A stretch of 39,436 nucleotides of DNA from Myxococcales bacterium (GCA_021847645.1 JAJZQG010000061.1:1-39436), one strand, 5' to 3'. Shown: positions 8,238 through 16,982, counted from the stretch's first letter. The notes: generated by a model not told the origin, from the sequence alone. Program-made: numbers and translations.

Positions 8238-8320
8238 GATCAGATTCCCTCACCCCTGGCCCCTCTGCCGAGGGAAGAGAGCCGCGTGATGCGCAGTGAC
8301 GGGGTGAGGGAAACCTGATC
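8238..8320. repeat. Long imperfect palindrome, MITE-like intergenic hairpin
   Basis: The arms 8238-8256 and 8301-8320 pair as GATCAG/CTGATC (6 bp), a one- or two-base bulge, then TTCCCTCACCCC/GGGGTGAGGGAA (12 bp perfect). A small inner hairpin CCCTC-tgcc-GAGGG lies in the loop region. The element fills the gap between the SDR stop and the next gene. Elements with CCCTCACCCC/GGGGTGAGGG ends are common intergenic repeats in high-GC proteobacteria. There is no T-tract, so it is not a standard terminator, although it could stop or stabilise mRNA. Confidence 0.7.
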
Positions 8321-8393
8321 GTGGTGTGATTGCGTGCCTGATGGAGTCATCGCGACAGAGCGGAGAGTTTCCCGCAGATTGGTGCGCTTCCCC

Positions 8394-8888
8394 ATGCTCG
8401 ACACCATCCTAGCCCACTCGTTCCGGTTCGTGATGTACGTGCTCTTCGGGCTAACGATGGAGACCGTCTTCGCGGTCGACGGCATCGACCGCGCCCTGGG
8501 ATTCGCGGTGCATCGTCGCGTTCCCAAGAAGTACCTGGAAGGCTTCGTGAGCCTGTATATGATTCCGCTGCACGGCTTCGGGCTGCTGTTCCTCTTCGAG
8601 CCGGTGAGCCGGTTGATCGCAGCCTGGCCGTTCTACCTGCGCTACGTGGTATATGCCCTGCTCATCTCGGCGGCCGAGGTGGCCTGGGGCTGGCTCCTCG
8701 ACAAGACCGTGGGCTTCTACTCCTGGGACTACTACGCAGACTCGCGCTACAAGGTATTCAAGCGCGGATATACGCTCTGGACCCTGGTGCCCTTGTGGGG
8801 CATTGCCGGCATGATCATCGAGCAGTACTCACGGCTGATGGTCGCGCTCAGCCCTCACGCCGTGGCCTATTTTTGCCGCATTCGGTGA
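8394..8888 (+). CDS. CmpB-like (PF06541-type) integral membrane protein
   Basis: The product has 164 residues from ATG 8394. Four hydrophobic segments are visible: about 8-30, 52-72, 82-104 and 129-150. The segment WGWLLDKTVGFYSWDYYADS followed by YTLWTLVPLWGIAGMIIEQ resembles the conserved WDYSD...LWG block of the so-called putative ABC-transporter type IV / CmpB family, and GLTMETVFAV resembles its first-helix Gly-x-x-x-E motif. The family has no proven transport role. An in-frame upstream start at 8334 would add a basic stretch inside the palindrome flank, so the ATG at 8394 is preferred. The 3' end carries a 6-bp inverted repeat (GCCGCA/TGCGGC, 8875-8900) without a T-run. Confidence 0.65.
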   Translation: MLDTILAHSFRFVMYVLFGLTMETVFAVDGIDRALGFAVHRRVPKKYLEGFVSLYMIPLHGFGLLFLFEPVSRLIAAWPFYLRYVVYALLISAAEVAWGWLLDKTVGFYSWDYYADSRYKVFKRGYTLWTLVPLWGIAGMIIEQYSRLMVALSPHAVAYFCRIR

Positions 8889-9028
8889 TATAAGTGCGGC
8901 GCTGCCCCGCCGGCAAAGGCAAACTTGCTGTGCCGTAACGGGGATTGGGCCGGTGCCGCAGGCGCTGCCGAAGCGCGCGCGACCGCAACGCGAAGCGCGG
9001 CACCAGCCGTTCTTCGCTCCGTGTTCGC

Positions 9029-9055
9029 GTTCCTGTTCCTAGTTGCTAGTTCCCC
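9029..9055 (+). repeat. Dispersed GTTCCT/CCTAGTT repeat, copy 2
   Basis: GTTCCTGTTCCTAGTTGCTAGTT is split here as GTTCCTGTTCC plus TAGTTGCTAGTT, one base different from copy 1. It abuts the stop codon of the minus-strand lipoprotein at 9057 and lies between two convergent genes. Confidence 0.6.
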
Positions 9056-9056
9056 T

Positions 9057-9542
9057 CTAGTCTTCGACCTTGACCGTGACCTCGATCGGCGCCTTGTCCA
9101 TCAGGCAGTTGGCGTCGGTGCACACGCTCAGGGACATCACGCCGCCGACCTTGGCTTCGCCCGCGTGATCGGCCACGAACGGCACGGTCAGCACCGCCTT
9201 GCGCTCCTCGAACGTGCCGTCCTCGCGGCGCACGACCGGCTTGGGATAGCGCACGCCCTCGGCGGGCGGGTCCTGGCAGGTGAACTTGTAGGGGTACTGC
9301 TTGTTGACGTGGTAGTCGCCCTTGGTGGTGAGAACCACGTTGATCTTGCCTTCCGTGCCCTTCTTGTAGGGCCCGAGGTCTTCGATCGTGACCTTGTAGT
9401 TGTCGGTCTCGTGGGACGCGCTGAGCGCCGAGAGCATGGGCTTGGCGGCGTTGCCCAGCGGCTCGGCCGCGGCTTCGCCCTTCGAACAAGCACCAATCGT
9501 CATCGTTACCAGAACTGCCAAAGCGTATCGGGACGCACTCAT
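9057..9542 (-). CDS. Lipoprotein with DsbD N-terminal-like domain
   Basis: This 161-residue lipoprotein has lipobox IGAC (C19). The mature part is a single beta-rich domain: YKVTIEDLGPYKKGTEG, DYHVNKQYPYKFTCQDPP, a VPFVADHAGEAKVGG turn and a C-terminal CTDANC motif followed by PIEVTVKVE. The order GxYHvN ... C-x4-C ... near the end recalls the periplasmic N-terminal domain of DsbD-type disulfide reductases, but there is no transmembrane or thioredoxin part, and the Cys spacing is one residue shorter than the usual pair. It could be a stand-alone periplasmic thiol carrier or just a related sandwich fold. A triple-DsbA protein is encoded 3.4 kb away. Confidence 0.7.
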   Translation of the reverse strand: MSASRYALAVLVTMTIGACSKGEAAAEPLGNAAKPMLSALSASHETDNYKVTIEDLGPYKKGTEGKINVVLTTKGDYHVNKQYPYKFTCQDPPAEGVRYPKPVVRREDGTFEERKAVLTVPFVADHAGEAKVGGVMSLSVCTDANCLMDKAPIEVTVKVED

Positions 9543-9675
9543 GCCCCTGCAGTTACCACAGGTCGCTGCCGCGAGCCAATGCGGTTGGCGGGAGCGGGCC
9601 GGCTCGGACGTGGTCTAATTGCCTACATCGGAGTCGTCGGAAGAAGAACGTCGGGGCGTCAGGACGACGTTGTTC

Positions 9676-12273
9676 TTACCGTCCGGCGCGGGCGACGCGC
9701 TCTTCCTCGCGCTTTTTGGACGCGCGAGCCTGCGCCACTTCCGCGTCCGGTGGGGGCCCCTTGCACGCGGCCAGCAGCGACGCGGCCTCCCGCGACGTGG
9801 GCTCGGTGTCGAGCACGTCCTGCAGCGTGCTCGATGCCTCCTGCCGCTGCCCTAGATGGATGAGCAGCCGCGCGAGGAACAGCCTGGATTCGCTCGAGGG
9901 CTGGGCCTTCACCCAAGCGCGCGCGGCGTCCGCCGCACCTGCGAAGTCCCGCGCGACCACGGCCTTCTCGGCCTGCTGGCGCCAGCCCGCCGCGTCGTGC
10001 GACGGCTCGTTCGCCTTGGGCGACGGCGCGGGCGTCGTCTTGGTCTTCTGCCCGCCGTTCGTGTCGGCGGGCCGCGTAGCCGGCACCTCGGGAGCGGACG
10101 GGGCCGACGTTGCCGCGGGCGTCGTCGCGGTCGCCACGATCGGTTGCGGTGTTCCCATGGACGGCAGCCTGACGCGCGACGGGGCGGAAACGATGGCCGA
10201 CACCACGCGCTGCATGTGATTGGGGAACCGGCTCGCCAGCGCGGTTGTCGCGAACAGCACGGCCACCGCCATGCTCGACGACATCACCAGCATGCCCAGC
10301 CGACGTCGCCTCTCGCGCTTTCGGGCCGGCTCTTCGAGCGCCGCGGTCATGGCCTCGAGCATCGCCGACGCCGACTCGGTGCGTCGCGCCGGATCCCTCG
10401 CCATCGCGCGTGCAATCAGCGCGTCGACCGATGCGGGCAACGCGCGCGACGGCGCACGGACCCGCGCCCGCTCCGCCTCGCGGTGCATCTTGGCGTCGAG
10501 CAACGCCATGGTGTTGTCGGCCACGAACGGCTGCCGGCCGGTGCACAGCTCGTACAGCACGCATCCGAGCGCATACAGGTCCGCGCGCGCATCGACCTTG
10601 CCCGACGTCACCTGCTCGGGTGCCATGTACTCCGGCGTTCCGAACAGCGTCATGCCGTGCTTCTCCTCGGTGCCGTCCGCGCCATCGTCGGGCGTGCGCG
10701 CCACGCCGAAGTCCAGCAGCTTGAGCGTCCCGTCCTCGCACAGGAACAGGTTCGACGGCTTCAGATCCCGGTGTACGAGCCCCACGGCGTGCGCGTCGCG
10801 AAGCGCCGACGCGGCCTGCAGGCCGAGGTTCATGGCCTTGCGCCAATCGACGACCCGCTCGCGGGCGATGAGCTTGTCCAGCGTTTCGCCCTCCAGGTAC
10901 TCCATCGCGCAGTACAGCCTGCCGTCGGTGGCCTGGCCGAAGTCGTGGAGCGTGACCAGGTTGCGGTGCGACAGGCGCGACAGGGCGCGTGCTTCCCGGC
11001 GAAAGCGTGCGGCGTACTCGGGCGAGGTCGCGTGCTCGGCCGCCAGCACCTTGAGCGCGACACGCCGGCCGAGCTCCACGTGCTCGGCCTCGTAGACCGC
11101 ACCCATGCCGCCCTGGCCGATCTTGCGAAGCACGCGATAGCTCGTGCCGGGAAGGATGCGGTCGTCGACCTCTTGCTGCGGAGGCGGCTCGGGCGACGGC
11201 TGCGCGGCGTTGGCCTCGCCCTTCTTGTCGATCTCGCGAGCCAGCTGCACCAGCTTGGCGAACATCCTGCGCGAGTGCGTGGGCTCCGACGGATACAGCG
11301 TGATCATGAGCTGGGCGATGCGTGCGCGCACGCCGCGCTCGCCGTTGGGCAGCGACGGCGCCTTGGACAGCAGGCTCGCCAGATCGGTCAAAGCAGCCCG
11401 GGCGCCGGCATAGCGATCCTCGGGATCGTGCGCCGTGAGCTTGGTGATGATCTCGTCGAACTTGGCGGGCGCTCCGATGAGCTGCGCGATCGGCGGCAGG
11501 GGACGCTGGTTCTTGGCGACCATCGTCAAGTGCTCGGTCGGGTCGCCTTGCAAGAAGCGCCGTCCCGCGGCAAGCTCCCAGAGCATGACGCCGAGTGCGT
11601 ACAGGTCCACCCGTCCGTCGCCCTGCTTTCCGTTGGCGATCTCGGGCGCCACGTAGCCCGGCTTGGCGTAGACCACCCCCGAGACGGTGTGGCAGCGTCG
11701 GTTCTGGCCGCGTGCGGTGCCGAAGTCGATGAGCTTGAGATCTCCGCCGTAGCCCACCATCACGTTCTGCGGGCTCATGTCTCGATGCACGATGCCGAGC
11801 GGATGGCCGCGATCATCGACGCGCTCGTGCACGTGCGCGAGCGCCTCGGCGCCCGATGCACCCAACGCCACGGCATCGGCCCAGCCCAGCCGGTAGCCCA
11901 CCTGCGCGATGCGCACGCGAACCTCGCTCAGGCTGCGTCCCTCGACATACTCGACCACCACGAACGGCTCTCCGTTTTCGTCGGTCGAGGCCTCGATGAC
12001 CTGCACGACGCCGGGGTGCTGGAGCTGGGCCTGGACGCGGGCCTCGTCCAGGAAGCGGGCGAGAAACGACGAATCCTTGGCGTGCTCGCGGCGGATGATC
12101 TTGACGACGCAAGGGCGCTCGGCGCCTTCGATGCCGGTGGTGGCAGCGAGGTAGACCTCGCCCATGCCGCCGCGCGCGATCAAGCGCAGCAGCCAGTAGC
12201 GACCGAAGCGCCGGATGGGCAGGCCCTGCGGGGCGTCGGCGTCGGAGGGCGCGGGAGGGGGGACGGTAGGCAT
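9676..12273 (-). CDS. Tandem double Ser/Thr protein kinase with TM helix and TPR tail
   Basis: The 865-residue protein starts at ATG 12273. Kinase domain 1 spans about residues 23-290: ARGGMG loop, Lys in CVVKII (K58), HRDMSPQNV (163-171), DFG (183-185) and GYVAPE. Kinase domain 2 spans about 378-640: GQGGMG, VALKVL (K408), HRDLKPSN (501-508), DFG (521-523) and PEYMAPEQ. Both have all invariant residues. After domain 2 comes a basic stretch, one membrane helix (about 658-682), an Ala/Pro/Thr-rich linker and a TPR-like end (about 780-850). The TPR tail should lie outside the cytoplasm. An in-frame extension to 12537 exists but has no homology-like content and covers the divergent promoter. Domain 2 plus the tail resembles a normal myxobacterial kinase, so domain 1 looks like an N-terminal addition. 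Confidence 0.9.
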   Translation of the reverse strand: MPTVPPPAPSDADAPQGLPIRRFGRYWLLRLIARGGMGEVYLAATTGIEGAERPCVVKIIRREHAKDSSFLARFLDEARVQAQLQHPGVVQVIEASTDENGEPFVVVEYVEGRSLSEVRVRIAQVGYRLGWADAVALGASGAEALAHVHERVDDRGHPLGIVHRDMSPQNVMVGYGGDLKLIDFGTARGQNRRCHTVSGVVYAKPGYVAPEIANGKQGDGRVDLYALGVMLWELAAGRRFLQGDPTEHLTMVAKNQRPLPPIAQLIGAPAKFDEIITKLTAHDPEDRYAGARAALTDLASLLSKAPSLPNGERGVRARIAQLMITLYPSEPTHSRRMFAKLVQLAREIDKKGEANAAQPSPEPPPQQEVDDRILPGTSYRVLRKIGQGGMGAVYEAEHVELGRRVALKVLAAEHATSPEYAARFRREARALSRLSHRNLVTLHDFGQATDGRLYCAMEYLEGETLDKLIARERVVDWRKAMNLGLQAASALRDAHAVGLVHRDLKPSNLFLCEDGTLKLLDFGVARTPDDGADGTEEKHGMTLFGTPEYMAPEQVTSGKVDARADLYALGCVLYELCTGRQPFVADNTMALLDAKMHREAERARVRAPSRALPASVDALIARAMARDPARRTESASAMLEAMTAALEEPARKRERRRRLGMLVMSSSMAVAVLFATTALASRFPNHMQRVVSAIVSAPSRVRLPSMGTPQPIVATATTPAATSAPSAPEVPATRPADTNGGQKTKTTPAPSPKANEPSHDAAGWRQQAEKAVVARDFAGAADAARAWVKAQPSSESRLFLARLLIHLGQRQEASSTLQDVLDTEPTSREAASLLAACKGPPPDAEVAQARASKKREEERVARAGR

Positions 12274-12427
12274 GGGGGCATGGTGCCGATGTAGGACATC
12301 TTGGCCAAGAAATCGGTGCGCGCAGGCCAGCAAGGCGCAGTCCGCGCCCCGGTGCAAGGCCTTGCCGCGTGACATCAACGCTCTTGCACCGTGCCCTCTG
12401 ACGAGTAGACTCCGCGCAACTCTCGTG

Positions 12428-12838
12428 GTGGCTCGTCGACTCTTCCGACCGCTGATGGCAGTCGTGGTGGTGCTGCTGGCGCTCGTGTGTTCGCGATCCG
12501 CCATGGCGTACGCGCCCTTCTGCGACATCACGGCCACCTCTCAAGACGCTCCGCCGCCCATCCTGCCCGTGGCCGACATCCGGTTCGAGGCCGATCGGGA
12601 CGTGTTCCTGTGGACGTGGTGCCGCGGGGAAATGGGAGACGCGATCACGGAAGCGCGCTCGCACACGTCGAGCCCGGGGCTAACTCCCACGCACGCGGCC
12701 GGCTCGGTGGATGTGGGCGTGTTGAGCCGGGCCACAGCGCACGTTCCTCCAAGCGGCTCGCAACCCATGTGCTGGGAGCAGGCGCGCCGCTGCGGTCCCA
12801 ACGGCTACGCACCATCGGTCTACCGTCCGCCTCGCTGA
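12428..12838 (+). CDS. Small secreted Cys-containing protein, unknown function
   Basis: The GTG at 12428 gives 136 residues with a good signal peptide: VARRLFRP, a Val/Leu core, and cleavage after SAMA near residue 27. An internal ATG at 12455 would shorten the basic n-region. The mature protein starts YAPFCDITATSQDAPPP and has four Cys (PFCD, WCRGE, MCWEQ, RCGPN), consistent with two disulfides. The form CD-x-TA-x-S-x-x-A-PPP recalls short secreted proteins I have seen in other myxobacteria, none with known function. It is divergent from the double kinase with about 150 bp between them. Confidence 0.5.
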   Translation: MARRLFRPLMAVVVVLLALVCSRSAMAYAPFCDITATSQDAPPPILPVADIRFEADRDVFLWTWCRGEMGDAITEARSHTSSPGLTPTHAAGSVDVGVLSRATAHVPPSGSQPMCWEQARRCGPNGYAPSVYRPPR

Positions 12839-12908
12839 TCCGCGAGCGGTCGGCTCTCATCAGGCTTTCAACGAGTAGTGCGAAACTTGTGTTTTGTGAG
12901 GTGAAGGA

Positions 12909-14900
12909 ATGAACAAGGGAACAGCCATTGTCGGCTTCATCCTGTCCTTCGTGGCAGGCATGATGCTGATGTGGGGAATCAACCAGTCCACAGGAAAGAA
13001 GGGCGAGGACATCACCGCGGACTCCACGGGCGCGGGGGTGAACCAGGAATCGGCGGCCGTACCGGTGTCCAAGGATGATCCGTTCTGGGGCAGCCCGACG
13101 GCGCCCGTGACGATCGTGTTGTTCAGCGACTACCAGTGCCCGTTCTGCGGCCGCGTCGAAGCCACGATGGACCAGATCAAGTCCGCCTACGGCAAGGACA
13201 AGGTCCGCATCGTGTGGAAGGACAACCCCCTGCCCTTCCATCAGAACGCCAAGCCCGCGGCGATCGCGGCGCAGACGGTCTACGCCCTGGGTGGCAACGA
13301 CGCGTTCTGGAAGTTCCACGCCGAGGCGTTCAAGAACCAGCAGGCACTGACCCGCGAGAACTTCGAGAAGTGGGCCCAGCAAGCCGGCGTTGATGTGAAC
13401 AAGTTCAAGGCCGCGCTGGATGCGAACACCTACGCGGCGAAGGTCGACAAGGACCTGGCGCTGGGCCAGAAGCTCGGCGTTCGCGGCACGCCCCACTCGC
13501 TCATCAACGGCATCCCGGTGGGCGGCGCGCAGCCCTTCGACAAGTTCAAGGAAGTCATCGACGAGCAGCTCAAGAAGGCCCAGGCCCTCGTCGCCAGCGG
13601 CACCAAGCCCAACCAGGTCTACATCAAGCTCACGCAGGAGAACTTCGCCGCGCAGCCCGCGCCGAGCGACACGGCCAAGAAGCCCGAAGCCCCCCAGCCC
13701 CCCGACGACAAGACCGTCTGGAAGGTGCCAGTCGGCAACTCGCCGATCCAGGGCAACAAGGACGCGCAGGTCACGCTGGTGCTCTTCAGCGACTTCCAGT
13801 GCCCCTTCTGCAAGCGCGTGGAAGACACGCTTGGCCAGCTGATGAAGGACTACGACAAGAAGCTTCGCATCGTGTGGAAGGACCGTCCGCTGCCGTTCCA
13901 CAATCGCGCGCTTCCCGCCGCCGAGATGTGCCGCGAGGCCCGCAAGGAGAAGGGCGACGCCGGCTTCTGGGCTTGCCACAAGAAGCTGTTCGAGGGCAAC
14001 CCCAAGCTCGAGGACGCGGACCTGGAAGGCTACGCCAAGGAGCTCGGCCTCAACTGGACCAACGTCAAGGCCGCGATCGACAGCAAGAAGTACGAGAAGG
14101 ACATCAACGAGGACATCGCCCTGGCCGACCAGGTCAAGGCCAGCGGCACGCCGCACATGTTCATCAACGGCCGCCGCATCGTGGGTGCCCAGCCCATCGA
14201 CAAGTTCAAGGTGATCATCGACGAGGAAATCAAGAAGACCGACGACATGATCAAGGGCGGCACGCCGGCCGCCAAGGTCTACGAGAAGATCATGGAGACG
14301 GCCCAGGTCGCTCCGGCCGCCCCGGCGGCTGCTGGTGACACCGGCGCCCCCGAGAAGAAGGACTTCCCCAAGCCCACCGCGGCCAACCCGTGGAAGGACG
14401 GCAAGGACGCCAAGGTCGTCATCCAGCTCATCAGCGACTTCCAGTGCCCGTTCTGCAAGCGCGTGGAAGACACGATGAAGGAGATCGAGAAGAAGTACGG
14501 CAACAAGATCAAGATCGTGTGGCGCAACGACCCGCTGCCGTTCCACCAGTACGCCATGACCGCTGCGGAAGCCGCCATGGAGGTGTTCGCGCAGAAGGGC
14601 AACGACGGGTTCTGGAAGTACCACGACAAGCTGTTCGAGAATCAGGCCACCCCGGGCGGCCTGGATCGCCCCGCGCTCGAGAAGTACGCCCAGGAACTCG
14701 GCTGCGACATGACCAAGTTCAAGGCCGCGCTCGACAACCACACGCACAAGGCCGAGATCGAGGCCGAGATCAAGACCGCCAACGACGCCGGCATCCGCGG
14801 CACGCCGGGCATCATGATCAACAACTACTTCGTCGGCGGTGCCCAGCCGCTCGACAACTTCGTCAAGATCATCGACCTGGCGCTCAAGGAAGCCAAGTAG
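12909..14900 (+). CDS. Triple DsbA-like thioredoxin-fold protein, membrane-anchored
   Basis: This is a 663-residue protein. A Lys then hydrophobic segment (about 5-24) anchors or exports it. Three homologous DsbA-like units follow, each with a CPFC active site after F-S/D-x-QCPFC (C77-C80, C298-C301, C513-C516), an IVWKD/RxPLPFHxxA block, an FWxxHxxxF block and a cis-Pro loop GTPH, GTPH or GTPG before the last strand (GGAQP, VGAQP, GGAQP). The units are about 215 residues apart and joined by Pro/Ala/Lys-rich linkers. All three active sites look intact, so the protein should carry three redox-active disulfides in the periplasm. DsbA-family proteins normally have one such domain. GAGGTG at 12898-12903 is a suitable Shine-Dalgarno box. 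Confidence 0.93.
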   Translation: MNKGTAIVGFILSFVAGMMLMWGINQSTGKKGEDITADSTGAGVNQESAAVPVSKDDPFWGSPTAPVTIVLFSDYQCPFCGRVEATMDQIKSAYGKDKVRIVWKDNPLPFHQNAKPAAIAAQTVYALGGNDAFWKFHAEAFKNQQALTRENFEKWAQQAGVDVNKFKAALDANTYAAKVDKDLALGQKLGVRGTPHSLINGIPVGGAQPFDKFKEVIDEQLKKAQALVASGTKPNQVYIKLTQENFAAQPAPSDTAKKPEAPQPPDDKTVWKVPVGNSPIQGNKDAQVTLVLFSDFQCPFCKRVEDTLGQLMKDYDKKLRIVWKDRPLPFHNRALPAAEMCREARKEKGDAGFWACHKKLFEGNPKLEDADLEGYAKELGLNWTNVKAAIDSKKYEKDINEDIALADQVKASGTPHMFINGRRIVGAQPIDKFKVIIDEEIKKTDDMIKGGTPAAKVYEKIMETAQVAPAAPAAAGDTGAPEKKDFPKPTAANPWKDGKDAKVVIQLISDFQCPFCKRVEDTMKEIEKKYGNKIKIVWRNDPLPFHQYAMTAAEAAMEVFAQKGNDGFWKYHDKLFENQATPGGLDRPALEKYAQELGCDMTKFKAALDNHTHKAEIEAEIKTANDAGIRGTPGIMINNYFVGGAQPLDNFVKIIDLALKEAK

Positions 14901-14912
14901 CTTCCCGCCTCC

Positions 14913-14937
14913 GGGGCCCGGACCGACTCCGGGCCTC
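14913..14937. terminator. Hairpin between convergent genes, probable bidirectional terminator
   Basis: GGCCCGGA (14915-14922), loop CCGAC, TCCGGGCC (14928-14935) form an 8-bp perfect stem that extends by one G-T and one G-C pair to 14913/14937. It sits between the stops of the triple-DsbA gene (+) and the kinase gene (-). No T-tract follows on either strand. Confidence 0.6.
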
Positions 14938-14963
14938 TCGTGCTTCCCCCAGGTAACTGCTCC

Positions 14964-16982
14964 CTACTGCGCGTCCCCTTTGGTACGCTCCTCGATCGCC
15001 TTGACCGTGTCGGCCAGCAGCGACGACCGTCGCATGCACTTCCAACAATCGGCGATGCCCAGGAAGCCGCACCCGGTGTTGCTGAACAGGGGACGCAGCT
15101 GCACCAGCGTGCGCGCGTCGCCCTCTTCCCTCGCACGATCGAGCAGCTTGTACTTCGACTCACAACTGCCTGCCGCACGCAGGTCGAGCGCGACAAGCGC
15201 TGCCTTGGACGCCTTCTTGCGGATCGCGTCGGTCTTGAGGGACCTGGCCGCCCGCGCCGTAGCCTTGGCGCTCTTGCCCTTGGACTCGAACGCCAGGCGG
15301 TAGAGAACGTCGACGCCTTGCGAGCCCATCTCCCGCTCCATGATCTGGAATGCGTAGTCCTCGGACTCGGGCCGCGTGGCCGCCAGCGCCACGTTCTCCT
15401 GGACCTCGCTGTCCGACAGCATCTTCGGGTCGAGCTTGAACAGCCGACGGTACGCGTCGAGGGCCTTGGTGGGCTGGAGCTGCACCATGTACAGCCTGCC
15501 GAGGAGCTTGATAGGGCGAGGATCGGTGGGGAACTTGGCAGCAAGCGCCTCGAGGGCTTCGGGCCCCTTGGCAACGGCGTCTTGGAGTTCGTCATCGGTG
15601 GGCTTGTCCGCCTGCGCGGCCATTGCCGAGGACACCGTCGGCGCCAACCACACGCCCGGTTCCAGCATGACGCGCGCTTCTTCCGGAGGACGGGACAGGC
15701 AGAACAGCGTGATGCCCGAGAGCATGACCGCCAGCGAAAGCCCCACCACCGTGGCGGCCAAGACCAACGGCGGGATCACGCGCAGCCTGGAGGGAAGCTT
15801 GCCGTGCACCCGGTTCAACTCCGCACGTAGCTTCTGGACGTCGATGCGCTGGGCTTGCTCGCGAACACGCTCGAGCCACGGCTCCAGCCGCAGCCACAGC
15901 TCCCGCAAGGCGCTGCCCCCCGGCAGCCGTCGCAAGCTCTCGGCCTCGTCCGCGGAACCTCTAAGCGCCATCTGGGTCGCCGCGTTCGCAACCCCGGATC
16001 GGGATGCCCGCAGCGCCGCCGCCGATGGCGCGGAGACGCGCAGATATGGCTCGAGCTGCTCCAAAGCCTCGAGCGTCTGGCGTGCGTCGCTCGGGCGACG
16101 GCCCGCTTCCTTCTCGAGCAGTTCCATGACGAGCGCCTCGAGCTCGCCGGGGATCTGGAGATCGGGAGCGACGTCCTGGAACAGGGGCGGCGACTTGGTT
16201 ACTTGCATGCCGAGCAAGGTCACCGGGTTGTCGGACTCGAAGGGACGGCGGCCGACCAGCATTTCGTACAGGATGATGCCGAGGGCATACAGGTCGGCGC
16301 GAGCATCGACTTCCTGCCCGAGCGCCTGCTCCGGAGCCATGTACTCGGGCGTGCCGTAGACCATGCCCATGCGCGTGAGGGTCTTTTGCTGGCCGCCGGT
16401 CTTGCGCTTGTCGAACTGCGCGGTCGGGACCTTCGCGATACCGAAGTCCAGCACCTTCGCGAAGTCCTTGTCACCGTCGCGCTCCACCAGCATCACGTTC
16501 TCGGGCTTCAGATCGCGGTGCACGATGCCGAGCCCGTGGGCACGCACCAGCGCCGCGGCAATCTGCCGGGAGATGTGAACTGCCCGCGACGGCTCCACGG
16601 GCCCTCGCCCAATCACGTCACGCAGGCTCTGACCCTCGACGTACTCCAGCACCAGGAAGAACGAGCCGTCGTCGAGCTTGCCGAAGTCCGTGGCCGCGGC
16701 GACATTGGGATGCTCGATGTGAGCGGCAGCCATCGCCTCGCGCTCGAATCGCGCGACGACTTCGGGCAGGCGCGTCATCTCCGGGTGCAAGACCTTGATG
16801 GCCACACGCTTGCGCATGAGCGTGTGCTCGGCGCGGTAGACCGCGCCCATGCCCCCCACGCCCAGCTCCGCTTCGATGCGGTAGCGGCCGGAAATCACCT
16901 CTCCCACGAGGGACGGCGGCGGGATGTCCGGGGACGAATCCTCGGATTCCTCGCGCGAGGCGGTTTCGGGCGTGTCGGTCAT
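14964..16982 (-). CDS. Ser/Thr protein kinase with TM helix and TPR-like periplasmic tail
   Basis: This 672-residue kinase has its catalytic domain at about 33-310: GVGGMG (41-46), VAIKVL (K63), HRDLKPEN (H155-D157), DFG (179-181) and PEYMAPEQ; all are intact. A long helical linker leads to one membrane helix (about 402-425, VLAATVVGLSLAVML). The tail of about 240 residues has TPR-like repeats (LEALAAKFPTDPRPIKLLGRLY split as LEALAAKFP and KLLGRLYMVQ; ALDAYRRLFKLDPK) and six or so Cys near the end. It is last in a minus-strand run after the TerB-like gene (51-nt gap), the TPR lipoprotein and mvaA, so it is possibly the distal gene of that operon. Confidence 0.92.
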   Translation of the reverse strand: MTDTPETASREESEDSSPDIPPPSLVGEVISGRYRIEAELGVGGMGAVYRAEHTLMRKRVAIKVLHPEMTRLPEVVARFEREAMAAAHIEHPNVAAATDFGKLDDGSFFLVLEYVEGQSLRDVIGRGPVEPSRAVHISRQIAAALVRAHGLGIVHRDLKPENVMLVERDGDKDFAKVLDFGIAKVPTAQFDKRKTGGQQKTLTRMGMVYGTPEYMAPEQALGQEVDARADLYALGIILYEMLVGRRPFESDNPVTLLGMQVTKSPPLFQDVAPDLQIPGELEALVMELLEKEAGRRPSDARQTLEALEQLEPYLRVSAPSAAALRASRSGVANAATQMALRGSADEAESLRRLPGGSALRELWLRLEPWLERVREQAQRIDVQKLRAELNRVHGKLPSRLRVIPPLVLAATVVGLSLAVMLSGITLFCLSRPPEEARVMLEPGVWLAPTVSSAMAAQADKPTDDELQDAVAKGPEALEALAAKFPTDPRPIKLLGRLYMVQLQPTKALDAYRRLFKLDPKMLSDSEVQENVALAATRPESEDYAFQIMEREMGSQGVDVLYRLAFESKGKSAKATARAARSLKTDAIRKKASKAALVALDLRAAGSCESKYKLLDRAREEGDARTLVQLRPLFSNTGCGFLGIADCWKCMRRSSLLADTVKAIEERTKGDAQ

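Noticed and set aside
9856..12294. Plus-strand 812-codon frame
   Set aside because: It is an antisense shadow of the double kinase gene: His/Arg/Leu-rich with no domain.
12274..12537. N-terminal extension of the double kinase
   Set aside because: The extra 88 codons have no motif, cover the divergent promoter region, and the kinase-typical Pro-rich start fits ATG 12273.
14913..14937. Rho-independent terminator of the classical type
   Set aside because: The stem is strong but has no T-run on either strand, so it is listed only as a probable terminator by position.
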